NCBI GenBank assembly: GCA_023213395.1
Contig: CM041465.1
Location: 54,567,741-54,631,740, forward strand
Length of the DNA: 64,000 bases
Origin: Cycas panzhihuaensis
Lineage: Eukaryota; Cycadophyta
Reading direction: 5' to 3'
The position numbers and the translations under genes were made by a program. Below, piece after piece: positions 30,235 through 44,102 of the stretch. How positions within the stretch are numbered: position 1 is the first letter of the stretch; the number at the start of each line of letters is the position of its first letter. The notes beneath the pieces are model-generated. The model was not told the origin of the DNA. It did not search any database and was given only the letters and a program-made list of their open reading frames with translations.

Positions 30235-32090
30235 TTCTAACACATTTTATTTATTATGGGTCTATGTTAACCTATGAAGGGACTCTATTATTGTAAAGAG
30301 GAACCACCCATTTATTATATTATTAGTGTTTTAAAATTTGGATGGATTCCATTGCTACTTAATCATATGTATATCATTGGTTCCATTGAATTTATGTTAA
30401 AACTCCATCTAAGCTATGATTGATTGAATAATGGCTCTATCTAATGGTGTTACCATTGATTAAAGCTCCTCCATGAGGGTGTTCTTCCTCTACTATTGAT
30501 ACCTATTTGGCCTTATATAATTATTAAACTCCTCACTCAGTAATTATGTAAGTGTTGTAGGTGCTTACATGTTAAAATTCCTAATTGTAGTTAACTTGCC
30601 ATGGCTATTTAGCTCTAGTCTACCATGCTTAGCCTTATGAACTTATTGCCTATATTATATGAAGTTTTATCATGGCTCCTTTGCATGACCTGTTATGCAT
30701 TTCTTTTACCTATTATTTGTGCCCCAATTATATCTATGCACCTATATGCCTTTCCACCTAATTTATATAGGTTAAAAGTTTCCCTTTCTGTTGTCATATA
30801 AAGCTAACTAGGACAACCTATAGGATGAACGAAACAAGGCAAAGATTATAATCAAATTCATTGTATAAAGAGATATATATTGGTGTAGACAACAGATAGA
30901 GATGGGAATAAATCATTGAACATGAAGGGATTATTCTACTTATTACAACCTCAGGACTAAATGCTTTATTTAACATCACAATGAATACAACAACATAATA
31001 CTTTATAGTCATCTCATGATCAAGATATCAACAACAATTTCATATCTTACATCTATCATTTAGAGTATCTAGAGATAGACAGATCTTATATTGATCTTTC
31101 GCATTTGTAAGCCATATGATCTTCACATTTTCTTTTGTGCAATTGATAAAACATAGTAGTGTGACCATTCATAGTGATATAATCTAGAACTAAGATATAG
31201 TGCCAAATTTTGATTTTGCAACTTAAGTTAGGAGAAATCCTCATTTCATTGTCTTTTTTTTTTCAAATCACCATTTATTTATTTTTTTTAAATAGTTTTA
31301 AAAACCATAGGTTATATCTTTTAGAATATTCATAGTATATTCTATTTTTAATTTTTATCTTTGTTTTAAAGTTTTATCTTTTTAATCATTTTTTAACCCA
31401 TTTTAAGTCATTTTTAGCCCATGTTTTGATTTGTTTTAAGATATTTTCTCTCTTTTTTAGGGTTTTATAAGTTTTTGATACATTTATTTTAATCATAAAA
31501 TCTTAAAAATTTTAAAAATTTTAAAAATTTTGAAAGATAAAAAAGATAATCTCCTAATTGAACCACCATTCATTACTAGTCTTATAAGGGAAATGATTAG
31601 GACTCCCGAAGGTACTACTCTTTCACATGTTATTATACTTCCTCAAACTATACATATTGTAGGGAGAGGTAATAACTATCAGGTGTGTTGAGTGAAAGAT
31701 TAATGTGTATACCTAAAATCCTTAGAGTTTGAAGACTAGGCTAGACTTTGAGAGGATGAATGAATCGGTTGGAAGTGTGTCTTTAGATGAGGATTTGTCA
31801 TTTAGGCTATAAATCTGGCATAAGAGGGTGAATAGTATCAATAGGAGAGAAGGATCAAAGACTTCAATACGCCCAAATACCTTTAGGTATATAAGATCCC
31901 TAAGCTACCACTTGTGAGAAGGTATGCCATGAGGCATAACCATCTCAACTACTAGGGGCTATTAGGCAAGAAGACACTGAGACTATAGCTACTAGATTAG
32001 CAAACCTTTTAAGTAGTTAGAACACAAACTTGAGACAAAATAGAACTTTAAATTATTGCAATTAACACCATTAAATTATTAGGTAGCGAT
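30235..32090. other. Leader of copia Q, no gene recognised
   Basis: About 1.85 kb of AT-rich DNA lies between PBS and gag. T-rich and A-rich tracts occur near 31250-31540. No coding similarity was seen; a decayed insertion within it is possible. Confidence 0.4.
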
Positions 32091-32099
32091 AATTTTTTG

Positions 32100-32870
32100 G
32101 CTTGAAAAAAAAGAGTCAAGAACATCTTGATAATAAATAAATTATGGGCTTATGTTTTTGGTAAAATTCCAATTCCTAAGACACCCAATATATTAATGAT
32201 CTTAATGTTATCATTCCTATTGATCTTGCTACTTTATCATTTTTTAAGGATTCTAATAAAGTTTCCCTTCTTTCCTACACCTTTCTTATGAGAATGATGT
32301 TAATCAAAACAATGAGCTTGCTCCTACTTTTACTGAAGCTTAGGACATAATCTATGCATAATGTAAAAAGAAGGATAATGCTAAAGTTGCCATGCTTAAA
32401 GCATAGCTCTACTCCTTACCTTATGCAAGATCAATTGCAACTCACATAACTTAGATCAAACTAATCAAAATCTAGTTTAGTGTTATGGGATTGTAACCTT
32501 ATAATAATGATATAATATCATATATTGTTAATGTATTGCTAACAGGATATAATTCTCTTATACCCAACTTTTCACATACTAATCATCTTGCCAAAAGTGA
32601 TTTCAACACCTTTGAAGGTCTTCTACTTTAATAGGAATGCATTCTAAATAGGCTTAGAGATTTAGGTGCTTCCTCTTCAACTCTTACCTTTGCAACATGA
32701 TATAAAGGGAAATAATAATTTCCATACCTTAATTAGTAGTTTAATTCAATGAATTTCAACTAATATAATTATCAATAGTGTCAATAATGACCTCAATATC
32801 CTAATTAGATTAGTTTTCACTACTGTGGTAAACTTGATCACATTGCACCTATTTATAGGAAAAGGAAAGA
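32100..32870 (+). pseudogene. Copia Q gag remnant
   Basis: Conceptual reading gives a UBN2-like segment (NVLLTGYNSLIPNFSHTNH, then FNTFEGLLL and ECILNRLRDLGA) and a decayed zinc knuckle near 32810-32860 (HYCGKLDHIAPIY; first Cys read as Phe and last as Tyr). Stops are numerous. The order and spacing relative to the downstream protease fit Ty1/copia. Confidence 0.65.
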
Positions 32871-33049
32871 TGATTTGCAATAGTAATAGCACTAGAATCA
32901 CCCTACAACTTAGGGTAATCAGAATCATATGTGTAGCCATTATTAAGGACCAAGGAGGCAAAATCATAATGCCTCTTAGGAAAATCAACATAATAAAAAC
33001 TATAATCAAAGACAAAATTAGAATCAAGAAGGCCACATAGCTAATTCAT

Positions 33050-36000
33050 TAAACTTGTTCTTTATTGTGTCGATAACATATTATTCTAACAAATTCTAGT
33101 TGATAGATTCTAGTGCCTCTTGCCACATGATAGGTTCTAAAGAGCTACTCATAGATACAAGGCCAATACAGGACTAATCAATAATATTTGGTGATTATAC
33201 TATTTTAGAGCTTGCTAAGATGGTAATGCTCCTATATCTTTGAAGGAATTTGACATTAGACATCACCTTAACAATGTTCTCTATGTCCCTAGAATGACAC
33301 ATAATCTATTATCAATTAACTAGATAAACAACCAAAACTTTGATATCTTATTTAGTCACCTTGGGAAATGTTTGATTATTGATTTGAATGGTAATTTGAT
33401 AACCTATGGATATGAGGACCAAGGATTGTATAAGCTTGCTGTAATTTTAAATCCTATATTCCTATAAAATAATATTGGCTCTGATAATAATATTACTTCC
33501 ACTTCTCATATTTCTAACTCCACCTCAAATACTAATAAACAATCTGCTTCAAATGCCCTTAATTTTTAGAGATTTTTGAAAGACCAATTGTGGCATCAAT
33601 GCCTTGTTCATTTGAATATAAACAACCTTTATCTACTTTTCAAATTGAATATGGTACATGGAATACCAAATATTAAGTAAACTAAATATATTTGTGAAGC
33701 TTATGTCATGGAAAAATATCACCAATCTCTATTTAAATCAAATGGCGGAGCTTGGCATGTTAAAGAACCATTAGGCGTCATTCAATTTAACATTTATGGA
33801 CCCATGTCTTAGGCATATTTCAATGGTTATTAATATTTTACTATATTTATTGATAAATTTTCTTGTAAAGTATGTGTTTATTTCCTAAAACTAAAATTAG
33901 AAGTGTTTAAAAAATTTAGATAATTTAAGCATGGTGTTGAGTTAAAATCTAGAACTCCAATCAAAATTCTTCAATGTGACAATGGGGGTGAATATACTTC
34001 TAAATAATTCACCTACTTTTGCAAGGATAATGGCATCAAATAACAATTCTTTTCCCTTTGCATACCTCAACAAAATGGAGTTACTAAGAATATGAATTGG
34101 ATATTGATTAGTAAAGGCAATGCCATGCTTGCTATAAAAAAATTGGGACTTCAATTTTGGGTTGAAGCCCTTAACGCTACTACTTATATCATAAATTGAA
34201 GTCCAACCAAGGCTATTTGAAATATTACACCTAAAGAGGCATAGTCAAGTCAAAAAGCCATAATCTCACATTTGTGTACCTTTGATTGTATAACATATAT
34301 GCTTATAATGAAAGAACAAAGTAAGAACTTAGATGACAAAAGTAGAAAATATTTTTTTATTAGCTACTAGCTTGGTTAGAAAGCCTACAAACTTTATGAT
34401 CCTATTACTAAGAAAATGTATATATTTCAAGATGTTATCTTTTTAGAAGAGAACCAAGACCTGAATATGACTCAACTCTTATTTTTTGATGAGCAACCTG
34501 CAATAACTCCTATTCCACCTCTTATTACATAGAATATTCCTATAGTTCAATTGCCTCTATTATCATCATATACTCTTATCACTTTGTTTACACCTCCTAC
34601 TTCTACTTCAACATCTACTGTAACAATTCTTTTAAAATATGTTCAAGAAGAGGTCACTTTAAAGTGGATTCCTAAATGGTATTTACAAACAATCTCTTTT
34701 GCTTCATCACCTCCACAACAAACTAAAAAGGCAATCCAAGTATAGTTCATCTACCAACTTTACCTTAATGGAAAAAGTTTTATTAGCTCATAATCCTACC
34801 ACTTTTAAAGAAGCTAATGTAGATTAAAAGTGGCAAGCAACCATGAATGAAGAGATTAATTCTATTTTACAAAATGACACGTGAGAGTTGTTTGAGTTAC
34901 TTGATGGAAAGAAACCAATTTATTGTTAATGGATTTACAAAATAGAATTTTATATAGATAACTCCATTTAATACTATAAATCACATTAGTTGCCAAAGGT
35001 TTCAAATAAATCAAGGCCATTAATTATGATAATATGTTTATCCCTATTACTTACAGGACCACTATGAGGCTTATTTCAGCATTAATAACTCAATTTAATT
35101 GGCCTATCTTCTAGATGGATGTGAAAAGTGCCTTCTTGAATGGAAACTTATAAGAAGAAACATACTTGAATCCACCTCTTAGTTATATCATTTATGGAAA
35201 AGAACATCTAGTTGATAAGCTAAAAAAGGTACTTTATGGCCTTAAGTAATCACCTCATGTTTGGTGCTAAAAAATAGATGAGTATTTTTAAAAGCATGTA
35301 TGCTTATCCTTAGATCCTAATTTGTACATCAAAATCTAAGATAATTTTATCACTCTAGTCATACTATATATTGATGATTTGTTGATAATAGTTAATGATA
35401 TAGAGTGTATTTCATGCCTTTAAGGGGAATTAAATAGTAACTTTGAGATGCATGACCTCATGTTGCTTACTATCTTCTTGGCATAGAAGTCTAGCAATAG
35501 CCAAGCCACATCTTCCTTTCATAGTTAAAATATATAAGGGAGATCCTTCAGAAGTTTAGAATGGAGAAATATAATCCATCACCATACCCTTTGAAGATTG
35601 GACTTAAGCCATATATTGATGAGCATGGTAAACCTATCGATCCCACTTTATATAGGCAACTTATGAAAATTTTAATTTACCTCACACATATTTGACTAGA
35701 TATTTCATATGTTATTAGGAACTTCTCTAAGTTTATGACTTAGCTCAATATTTCACACTAGAAAATAGGTATGTGGATCTTGATATATTTTTAGGGTTCC
35801 CTTCAATTTAGACTTGACTATTGCTAGGTGGACAATCCTTTTCTGGAAGGTTACAAAGATGCTAATTGGGTTGGTTGTAAAGATAGTTATAGATTAACCT
35901 TAAGCTATTGATTTAACTTAGGTTCTATCTCTACTTCTTCGAATTGTAAAAATCAACATAATATTACTTTATCCTCCACTAAATAAGAGTACAAAACTAC

Positions 36001-36290
36001 AATTAGCATAGTTATAGAGGCTATCTTTCTAAGAAGGATTCTTAAAGAGTTTGGTATTAATCAGACACAAGCTACTACTTTCTTCTATGACAACCAAAGT
36101 GCTCTCAAATTAACTAAGAATCCTATAATTGATGTGAGAATAAAGTATATCAAGGTTTACCATAACTTCATTAGGGAGTATATTCAAGATGGTGGGATTG
36201 ATTTGGTTTATAAGCTGACTGATGAACAAATGGCTGATATCTTTACTAAGTACTTAATCATGATAAATATAAATGGTTTTAGTATGGCCT
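33050..36290 (+). pseudogene. Copia Q pol remnant (protease, integrase, RT, RNase H)
   Basis: The protease reads LIDSSASCHMIGS (active DSG changed to DSS). The GAG-pre-integrase reads LWHQCLVHLNINNL (33590-33640). The integrase shows GVIQFNIYGPMS, ILQCDNGGEYTSK and PQQNGVTKNMNW (33770-34110). RT shows NDT, ELLDGKKPI, DVKSAFLNGNL (about 35110), KKVLYGLK and LYIDDLLIIV (YIDD, near 35370). RNase H shows YKDANWVGCKDS, DNQSALKLTKNP and DEQMADIFTKYL (about 36220-36260). Most stops stand where CAA, CAG or TGG codons are expected, fitting cytosine deamination. Confidence 0.82.
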
Positions 36291-36317
36291 TGGTATTATA
36301 ATTAATGAACTCATCAT

Positions 36318-36327
36318 TAAGGGAGAG
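36318..36327 (+). other. Polypurine tract of copia Q
   Basis: TTAAGGGAGAG lies immediately before the 3' LTR. Confidence 0.7.
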
Positions 36328-36745
36328 TTATAGAAGAATTAATGATATTTTCACTAATTCACCTTTAGCCATTTGTAATATATTATATATTTATATATAT
36401 TAAAGTTATATTAGTAATATCATATTAGTTACTTTATTAACTTAATGTGATAAAGTATATTATAAGTATTTTGTTGTCATGTTTATAGTTATTTATAATT
36501 TGAAGTGGTAAGCTTAATATTTATGGGGTCATATTTACTCACACCTCATTATAACATATATGTATGTTAGTCGTAAAAGATGTCAAATGTCACCTTGCAC
36601 AATCAACCCTTCAGATACCCTCATGCCTCTCTCATAACTACTTATTTTGCATATATGTAATACAATATTCAATGTAATCTTATGAAGTTGATGAATGGGT
36701 GTTAATGAGATTAGTATTTTTGAGGCTTAATGAATTTAACCTCTT
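36328..36745 (+). repeat. 3' LTR of copia Q, end eroded
   Basis: It starts TTATAGAAGAATTAATGA where the 5' copy has TGATGGAAGAATTAATGA. Similarity fades after TGAATTTAACCTCTT, so the last roughly 90 bp is missing or replaced. Confidence 0.7.
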
Positions 36746-37700
36746 TTGACTTAATATTTTCCCTATTGAGATATGCACTTGTTAAGGGTTACTATTTAGT
36801 AGTCTAGTTAGGGTCTATCAACATGATTATAGTATCATGTTGCTTATATGATCAATCAATCATTATAACATCATCACTGTTCCATCAAATCTTATCAATA
36901 GAACATCATATATTCCACACACATCCATAAAATCATGCATAACACATAGTATTCTATGTAACTCTTGATTATATTAAGTAATATCATTGATACAAGCCTT
37001 TACATCACAATATTAGAAGTATCTTGCATACATTCCTTTATATCACATAGCATACCTATTGACATACATTCCCTATACATGCAAAACATACCATATGGTC
37101 ATAATCTTGACTCTCACCATTGGAATGATGCGAAATGTACACTTAAATACCATTTTTTGTGCCTTTTGGGTGAGTGGTTATGACCAATGGTTATAACCAT
37201 TCCCTTTTATATCAAAACACACCCTTTCATTTTAACACATAATTAAAATCACTAATTAGTGGGTTTTCTATCCATACATCCATACATACATATGTCCTTG
37301 ATGATATCATCAAATCTCTAAGTATATTTAGGTTTAATCTGGGCATGTGTACCTTTTTATATGTACCACATACATACTGATTAGGCATATATCTTGGAAT
37401 GCATACCCAGAGAATTCTTTTCCTAGATTTTTACCTTGATTTTTGTCATGTGTACTCATGTATGGTCTACCAACTGTGCAAACTTGCATTCTCCATGTCA
37501 TTACAAGCATGCATTCCTAGTTTTCCATGGTCCAAAGTGTCACTCATACTAGAAATAACCCCAACATCTATCTTAGGTCAACAAAAAGGGTTAAGCATCC
37601 TTGCTCACTTCAAAATTTAAAATTTTTGATTTATTTTCTTCACCTAATCTATTTTAAGGTTGCTCCTACTACCTTAGATTTGTTTTTACCTTATTTTCCT
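36746..37700. other. AT-rich DNA, nothing recognised
   Basis: It contains repeated ATCATA and CATACAT-type phrases and short open frames with no similarity I know. Confidence 0.35.
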
Positions 37701-38760
37701 TTAACATTTCTTTATTAATTTGGATGAGGATAGTTATAATGACGTCTTTCTCCTTTATCTTCTCCTATAGGTTAATTATCTCTACTTTATACCCTACTTC
37801 TAGCTCCTTAATCATATAAATAATTTGTTGGCCTTCCCTTCTATTTATGTTGACTAAGAGGGTATTTTTTCCATCTCCATTATGGGAGTAAAATCTACTA
37901 TTCCTCTAGTGAAGGTTCTATTTCAACTTCTTCTCTTCTTCCTTTATATCTCGCATCCTTTTGGCACTCTTTTGTACCACCTATTCATCATAATATGGAA
38001 TAGAGGCACTGAGTATCTAATGTAGCCGCTTTAGAATTTTATTCATCTCCTTCTTCACCTTCTTCTTTATCTATATATCCTAAATACTCTCTATAAAAGC
38101 ATCCACCCACTACTTGATTAATGGTTTGTATAGGCAAATAGGTATTTAGGGAGGTTGTACTCCCAGACATTGATGAATCAACATTATTAACAAAAAGGAA
38201 GGATACTTGAAAGGATGTGTTGTCACCTTGTCTATCTATTATGTCATGCTCATTGCTAAGAATTTAGACCAATTTAATTGTACTTCATCATAGATTTTTA
38301 TCAAGACTAGAATCATTCCACCTAGAATGCATGTATATTTTCTTTTGGATAGGAACCATGCATTTATGATTTTTACCACCCATTATAGCCTCACATCCTT
38401 AATATCCATAACATGTATTCCCCCTAAAGGAATTTGGATATTCTCCTAGTAATATTTATTTAGTCAAGTCTCACAACGTACCTCTAATTATTTGGTAGAA
38501 TATGGGAGCTCTCCCTCCTTAGTAAGCCTTGTAATCTTATGAATAATATCTATATCAATCCTAATTTGCTTGATATATTTCTTTAACTCTAATAATATGT
38601 TCTCCATCAGCTCTAGGTCCTAATACAATGGACTTAGGTATATGTACTTCCCCCATCCTTCTTGCTTAATCCTTGCTTTAAATGTAGCAGGTAATCCTTC
38701 TAATTCTTGTCTCAATTTGGGTAGAAAGGTCTCTTGGTACCTTGCCATTCTCATTCTAGA
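37701..38760 (-). pseudogene. Coding-like minus-strand remnant of unknown retroelement
   Basis: Read on the minus strand with a few stops, 38430-38230 gives peptide-like text (IHVMDIKDVRL, VVKIINAWFLSKRKYTCILG, LNWSKFLAMSMT) and 38110-37900 a Lys/Glu-rich stretch. It lacks zinc fingers or pol motifs. It could be a gag or additional open frame of a decayed gypsy element. I do not recognise the family. Confidence 0.25.
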
Positions 38761-39093
38761 TACAAATGGAAAAATAAGAAGTAATACAGGTACTTACAAG
38801 AAGAATGGATATAGTTGAGGTATGGAAACCTTGAGTGTGTATCATCTAGGAATATATATCTTCCCTCCACTGGAATGTTAGTCTTTGTCTAAAAAAAATC
38901 TCCACTTGTTTTCTTAGATCAATCTTACATTGAAATGACATTTGATTTGAGAATTTAACACCTATGATCTCTTTTTTCACTATGCGTACCATGTAAAAAT
39001 GCTTACTGATATGTATAATGTATTTCAATACTTTACGTACTTTTATTCTTTATGTACCTAATAGTATACATTTTTGGTACAGATAGTGTATTT

Positions 39094-39422
<329 letters not shown>

Positions 39423-39780
39423 AGATTTGATTCACTTTTTAATAATTTTTATTATTTTATTTTCCTTCTTTTTTTTTTCTTCTCTTTCAATAATTTTTAA
39501 TGTATATTTTCTTTCCTACTCTTTTTTTTTTTGGGTAATATTAATAATCACTTATTTTTTCATTGCTCTTTTTCTTTTGTTTTCATATATATCTTTTTCC
39601 TAATATTTTTGTCATATTGCTCAAGTATCTAATACGAGTTGTAATTAGTTTTTCTTTTTTTAACTCTTTTTGGTATTTTGTATTTACATACTAAATTGGA
39701 ATCATGTTTCAACATTGAGATAACCTTGATTATCTCTACCTCTAAGTAATACATTATGGTACAACCAACTGATATACCCT
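39423..39780. other. T-rich DNA, nothing recognised
   Basis: Poly-T and pyrimidine tracts occur here, and no coding similarity was seen. It could be the decayed 3' end of gypsy M2. Confidence 0.35.
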
Positions 39781-42720
39781 AGCTTTAATAGGGTTTTAGC
39801 TAGTCATTATTGACTAATGTTTGTAAGTGGGATCCATCTATATCTAGCATCCTTACTAATCCATTCTTAGAGATCCTCTTAGTGATGTATGGCCCTAACC
39901 ATCACATCTTTAACTTCCTTAGATGTGTTTGAAATTTTGTTATTATAAAGGAATACTTGGTCACTATCTTAGAATTATGGTGACCTCAAATGGCAATCGT
40001 GTCATGCTTTTTGCCTTGTTTTTTCAATGTTCTTCAACCACTTCACCATATATCTCATCTCATGCAATAGTAGTAACTACTTGAGGCATTCTCATAAGGA
40101 TTGAAAATCAATGAATCGACACTGGATGTCAATCATCAAACTAGGAATCTCAAATTCTATTAAATGAATGGATTCTACTTTATATACCAATCAGAATGAT
40201 ATTTGTCCAATTGCCCTTTTGTATGTTGTTTAGAATTCCCATAACATTAATGGTAACATTTTGCCTAGTCAGATTTGCCCACGTCGCATACCTTTCAAAG
40301 ACAATTCTCGATAATCTTTTGCAAATTTTTTGCTTATTTATTAGTTCGAGGGTAGTATGCCATTGCTTTTTTATGGCTACTTGTAAATGTAGATATCAAA
40401 ATTTATATAGTTTAATCAAGAAAGTGTGCTCCCTAGTCACTTACAATCTATAATTGGCATCCATAATAGGTTATGATCACTTCATGTAAGAATCATACTG
40501 TACTCTCTAAATTTAATTTTTGTGATGGCTGCACTTCCATCCATTTCATCATATAATTAGTTTCCATTAAGATATAATATGCTTTAATTGTCAAGTAATT
40601 AGCTTAATAGGGCCCATGAAGCCAAGTCCCTACTTCTCAAATGGTATAAGTGACTGAATTAATTTGAGAGGTCAATTATCTTAGAGACTCTGCTTCCTTA
40701 CTCTTTGGAAATAATTATACTTTTGAATCCACTTTTTCACATCCTTAAACATTGTGGGCCACTAAAACTCAGCTAATAATACCTTTCTCTAGGTGGACAT
40801 CTTCCTCATATGATCTCTTGTTATTCATTCATGTGCTTGGTCATGATTTATTTAGTCTCATGTGGCTTAAAACAATGACGAAGTACCTCATCTAGCTTAA
40901 GCCAATACAACTCCCCTTAGATTAGTTGATATGGTTCCAATTTACGAACAAAATTTTTGTGTTCAGTTTTGTCTATTTCAGATGGTTATTCTCTTGTTAT
41001 TAGAAACTCTAGAATCCCTTTGTACCACTCAATTGGAATCATATCTATGCTAAATAGTGATACATTTAGGAAATCATTAGATACTCTTGTAGCTTCTTAT
41101 GTATTATCAATTATTGAGAGATGGTTAGGTATCACATGTTCTTTTCTAAGTTTGATCACTATTTTGAAAGTAAATTCCTAGAGCAACATAATCCATTTAC
41201 TAATCCACCATGTCATTATGGGTTTATTTACTAGATACATTAGGGTTTGATGTTCCATAAAGAATATAAAATGATTGGATAATAGATAATATCAAAATTT
41301 CTATAATGCATACATCATTCAAAGTCCTTATTTAGTTGTAGTATAGTTCTATTATACTCATGTCAACTTCTGACCTCTAAAGTAGATAGGATGATCTGCC
41401 TTCTCATAACTAGGTTGAGCCAATACACATCTAATTATATATTATGATGCATCCACATGTACATGAAATACCTTCTTCCAATTTAAGAACCACAATATAG
41501 GTGTAAATATGAGAGCCATATTCAAGGACTTGAACACATTTTGTTATTTAGTGTCATACTTCTAATCCATATATTTTCTCAACAATTCTTCTAATGGACT
41601 AGAGATACATTTATATCCTCTAATAAATTTTTTATAATATCCAACTAACCCTAAGAAACCTTTTAATTATTTCCTCACGAGGGGTGTTGGAAAGTGCACA
41701 ATTATTAATGCCTTTATTGTATTTATTAGTAATCTATCACGACTCATACTATATCCTAGCAAATTCCTAAGTGGCATCAAAAAAGTATATTTTTGTAGAT
41801 TTAAGCAAAGGTTGTTCTCCCTATAGGTCTGCACCATTTCTTGTAGGTTATCTATGTGATTTTTAATTGATCCATAAATTGTCCAGTCATCAAGGAACGC
41901 TACTACTTTCTCCCTAATTATTTTAAAAAAAATATTTATTACAATTCATTGTAATGCAACTAGTGTATTGGTAAGGCTAAAGGGCATCACTCGATATGCA
42001 TAGGTTCCCCATTTAGTTATAAATGATGTTTTGGCTTGATCCTTTAGAGTAATCTACACTTGATTCTACCTGTTAAATCCATCTGTAAATGAATACACCT
42101 CATTTCCTTTACCATCTCCAATACATCCTTTGTGAAAGGTAATAGAAATGGATCTTTCTTTATTACTTTATTTAATTTTCTATAATACATACAGATTCAT
42201 ATCTTTATATTTTGCTTTTATTACCACCACTATAGGGCTTACCCAGTTCTTAGAGTTGATTTCATAAATGTATCATGCTTTCAGCATTTAACTTTTACCT
42301 TTTCTTTATACTTTAGGTTCATGTAATAAGGTCTTTTCTTTATCAGTTTGGCTCCATTAGTTAAATCAATATGGTGCATTCCAATCTCCACAAGAATTTC
42401 CTTCAGGCCTTTATACAATCATGTGAAGACATCATGATATTATTTGAATGGGACTTGTGCCTTTTCTACTATTCTATCATTCCAGTAGTCTCCCATAAGT
42501 ATGTTTACTGGGTTTTCTATAGTTCCCAAATTGATTTTAGTTGTTTTTACTTTTTTCATTTCTATATTATTCTTGTCATTTATTTGATAGGCTAGAGTGT
42601 TTTCTATCTCACACTTGCTATAATTAACTTTAGTATACTCAAGAGGATAGTTATGACTTTCCTCTTCCTCCTCCTTAAGTTCCCTACTTTCTCTTATACA
42701 TGCTAATGACATGCATTTTG
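39781..42720 (-). pseudogene. Gypsy M2 RT, RNase H and integrase remnant
   Basis: The minus strand begins with a conserved pre-RT region (KTTKINLGTIENPVNILMGD, then a DVFTWLYKGLKEI-like segment). RT follows (MHHIDLTNGAKLIKKRPYYM, KLNKVIKKDPFLLPFT, a GTYAYRVMPF-like segment, and AFLDDWTIYG near 41870-41900). Next are an RNase H-integrase link (KEHVIPNHLSIIDNT, WYKGILEFLI) and integrase (HMNE near the HHCC site, LVYKVESIHLIEFEIPSLMI near 40160). The catalytic box is FLDD rather than YxDD. The arrangement resembles Athila/Tat-type gypsy elements. Numerous stops and shifts make it dead. Confidence 0.75.
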
Positions 42721-42849
42721 GTTATTCTACCTCCATACTCAGTTTCCTGATATGCTTGAGTATTTTATCAATTGCTTTAACATAATACAAGTGCAAGATG
42801 ATCTTAATAAAGGAATTTTTAAAGTTATTCTAGGATGTGTCTAAGATTT

Positions 42850-43560
42850 TCTCCTTTCATAGCATTTATTTTTTACCCATTTTCCTTAGGGTATGGAAAA
42901 TGAGATGGCTCCAGCTACTCTTAGGAAGTCTTTGGGATACCTAATAATTCTTACATCATTAGATGTATTTTCTAGGGAAATCTCCTATATGGAATGATAT
43001 AACACTTAGTTTGCCAGGAGGATCAAAGAGAACCCTAAAGGTTGTTTGAAAATTGGCACAGTCTTGAAAAGAGGCTTAGTGAGCCAAATACTAGTACCAT
43101 GTTAGTCCTCTTAATGTTAATACAAAGTCCAAATCCCATTTTTCTTTGTTTAATATTCTTATGTTAACCCAATACTCCATGCAATGGATTAAATAGGCAG
43201 TTCCATATAACTATTCTCTAAAAGCTAGTTTCACATGATCATTAGTATAGGATCCTTATTTTTTATTCTCTAGAATAACTACTTGTATGGCTAAATCGAG
43301 ATCTTGAGGGATACTTCTTGTAGGTTATTCTTGTTCTATTATAGGCTTGGTATTGATAATTGTAACATTTTCTAAAGAAGGAGACCTCTCACTAGGTGGG
43401 TGTACCTTAAGAGAATATGAGGAAGGATTGTTACTACTTTTCTTTGGATGGAATAGAGATAGGGGAGGGTTATCTACCTTAGGACCCATACCAGAGGTAG
43501 ACAGAAGGTTGAGATTAGGAAAGTTTTAGGGATTAGGATTTGGGAAGGAGTCAGGTTAAG
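42850..43560 (-). pseudogene. Gypsy M2 gag remnant
   Basis: The minus strand gives a Pro/Asn-rich leader (YPNPNPF, SFPNPNP, GPKVDNPPLSLFHPKK) followed by a Retrotrans_gag-like segment (WYWYLAHKASFQDCANFQTT, LFDPPGK, near 43000-43100). It lies upstream of the RT of M2 on the same strand, as expected. No zinc finger was identified. Confidence 0.5.
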
Positions 43561-43778
43561 AGAAAGGATTAGGGTTGGGGTAAGATTTAGTGATAAGGTA
43601 TAGGATTTTGTTTTAAATTATATTAACACTAACACTAATTACATCATTCATACATTCATCTCATATATCATCTACTATATTACCATGATCATTAGGATAC
43701 TCAAAAGAATTAATATTTATTTTTATGTCATTAGCATTGCATAGAGATAGTAAGTTGTATTAAAAAGATGGAGGGTTA

Positions 43779-44102
43779 TGTTCGAGAATATGAAATCATA
43801 TAGGTATGTTCTCGTCTACAAAATCTTTAACCATACACAACAAGAAAACAAAATATACACACAGAATATTGATGCATAATACACAGGATTTACATGGAAA
43901 AACCCTTTCAGGAAAAAACCCACCATAAAAGATCCTTCTAGATCACATTTATTATGCACAATGATTTTGATACATAGAATACACAAGGCCTCAAGGATTT
44001 TATTCTTATCCAAGGGGTGTCATTCAATTAGGGTTATGACCTCTAAATAACTCATACCTTTTCACTTAATCACCTTAGTTAAACCACATTAACATTAATC
44101 TA
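43779..44102 (-). repeat. LTR G: minus-strand P-family copia LTR, interrupted by E2
   Basis: Reverse complement of the P LTR (14705-15059) aligns along this stretch. Shared parts are the TGTT...ATATGAA start, CTTTAACCATA, ACCCTTTCAGGAAAAAACCCA, GGGTTATGACCTC and TTAAACCACATTAACATTAA. The last roughly 30 bp are missing at 44102, exactly where E2 begins. So E2 inserted into this LTR. Confidence 0.65.

Larger units (their letters stand above)
29715..36745 (+). mobile_element. Copia Q: near full-length, decayed
   Basis: 5' LTR 29715-30216, PBS at 30218, gag about 32100-32870, pol about 33050-36290, PPT 36318-36327, and a 3' LTR from 36328 that seems to lose similarity near 36745. Gene order gag-protease-integrase-RT-RNase H is that of Ty1/copia. 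Target duplication cannot be confirmed because the 3' LTR end is eroded. Very many in-frame stops indicate great age. Confidence 0.8.

Noticed and set aside
43498-43600. TTAGGG-like text suggesting an interstitial telomere repeat
   Set aside because: The spacing is irregular; on the minus strand it encodes the Pro/Asn-rich leader of gypsy M2 gag.
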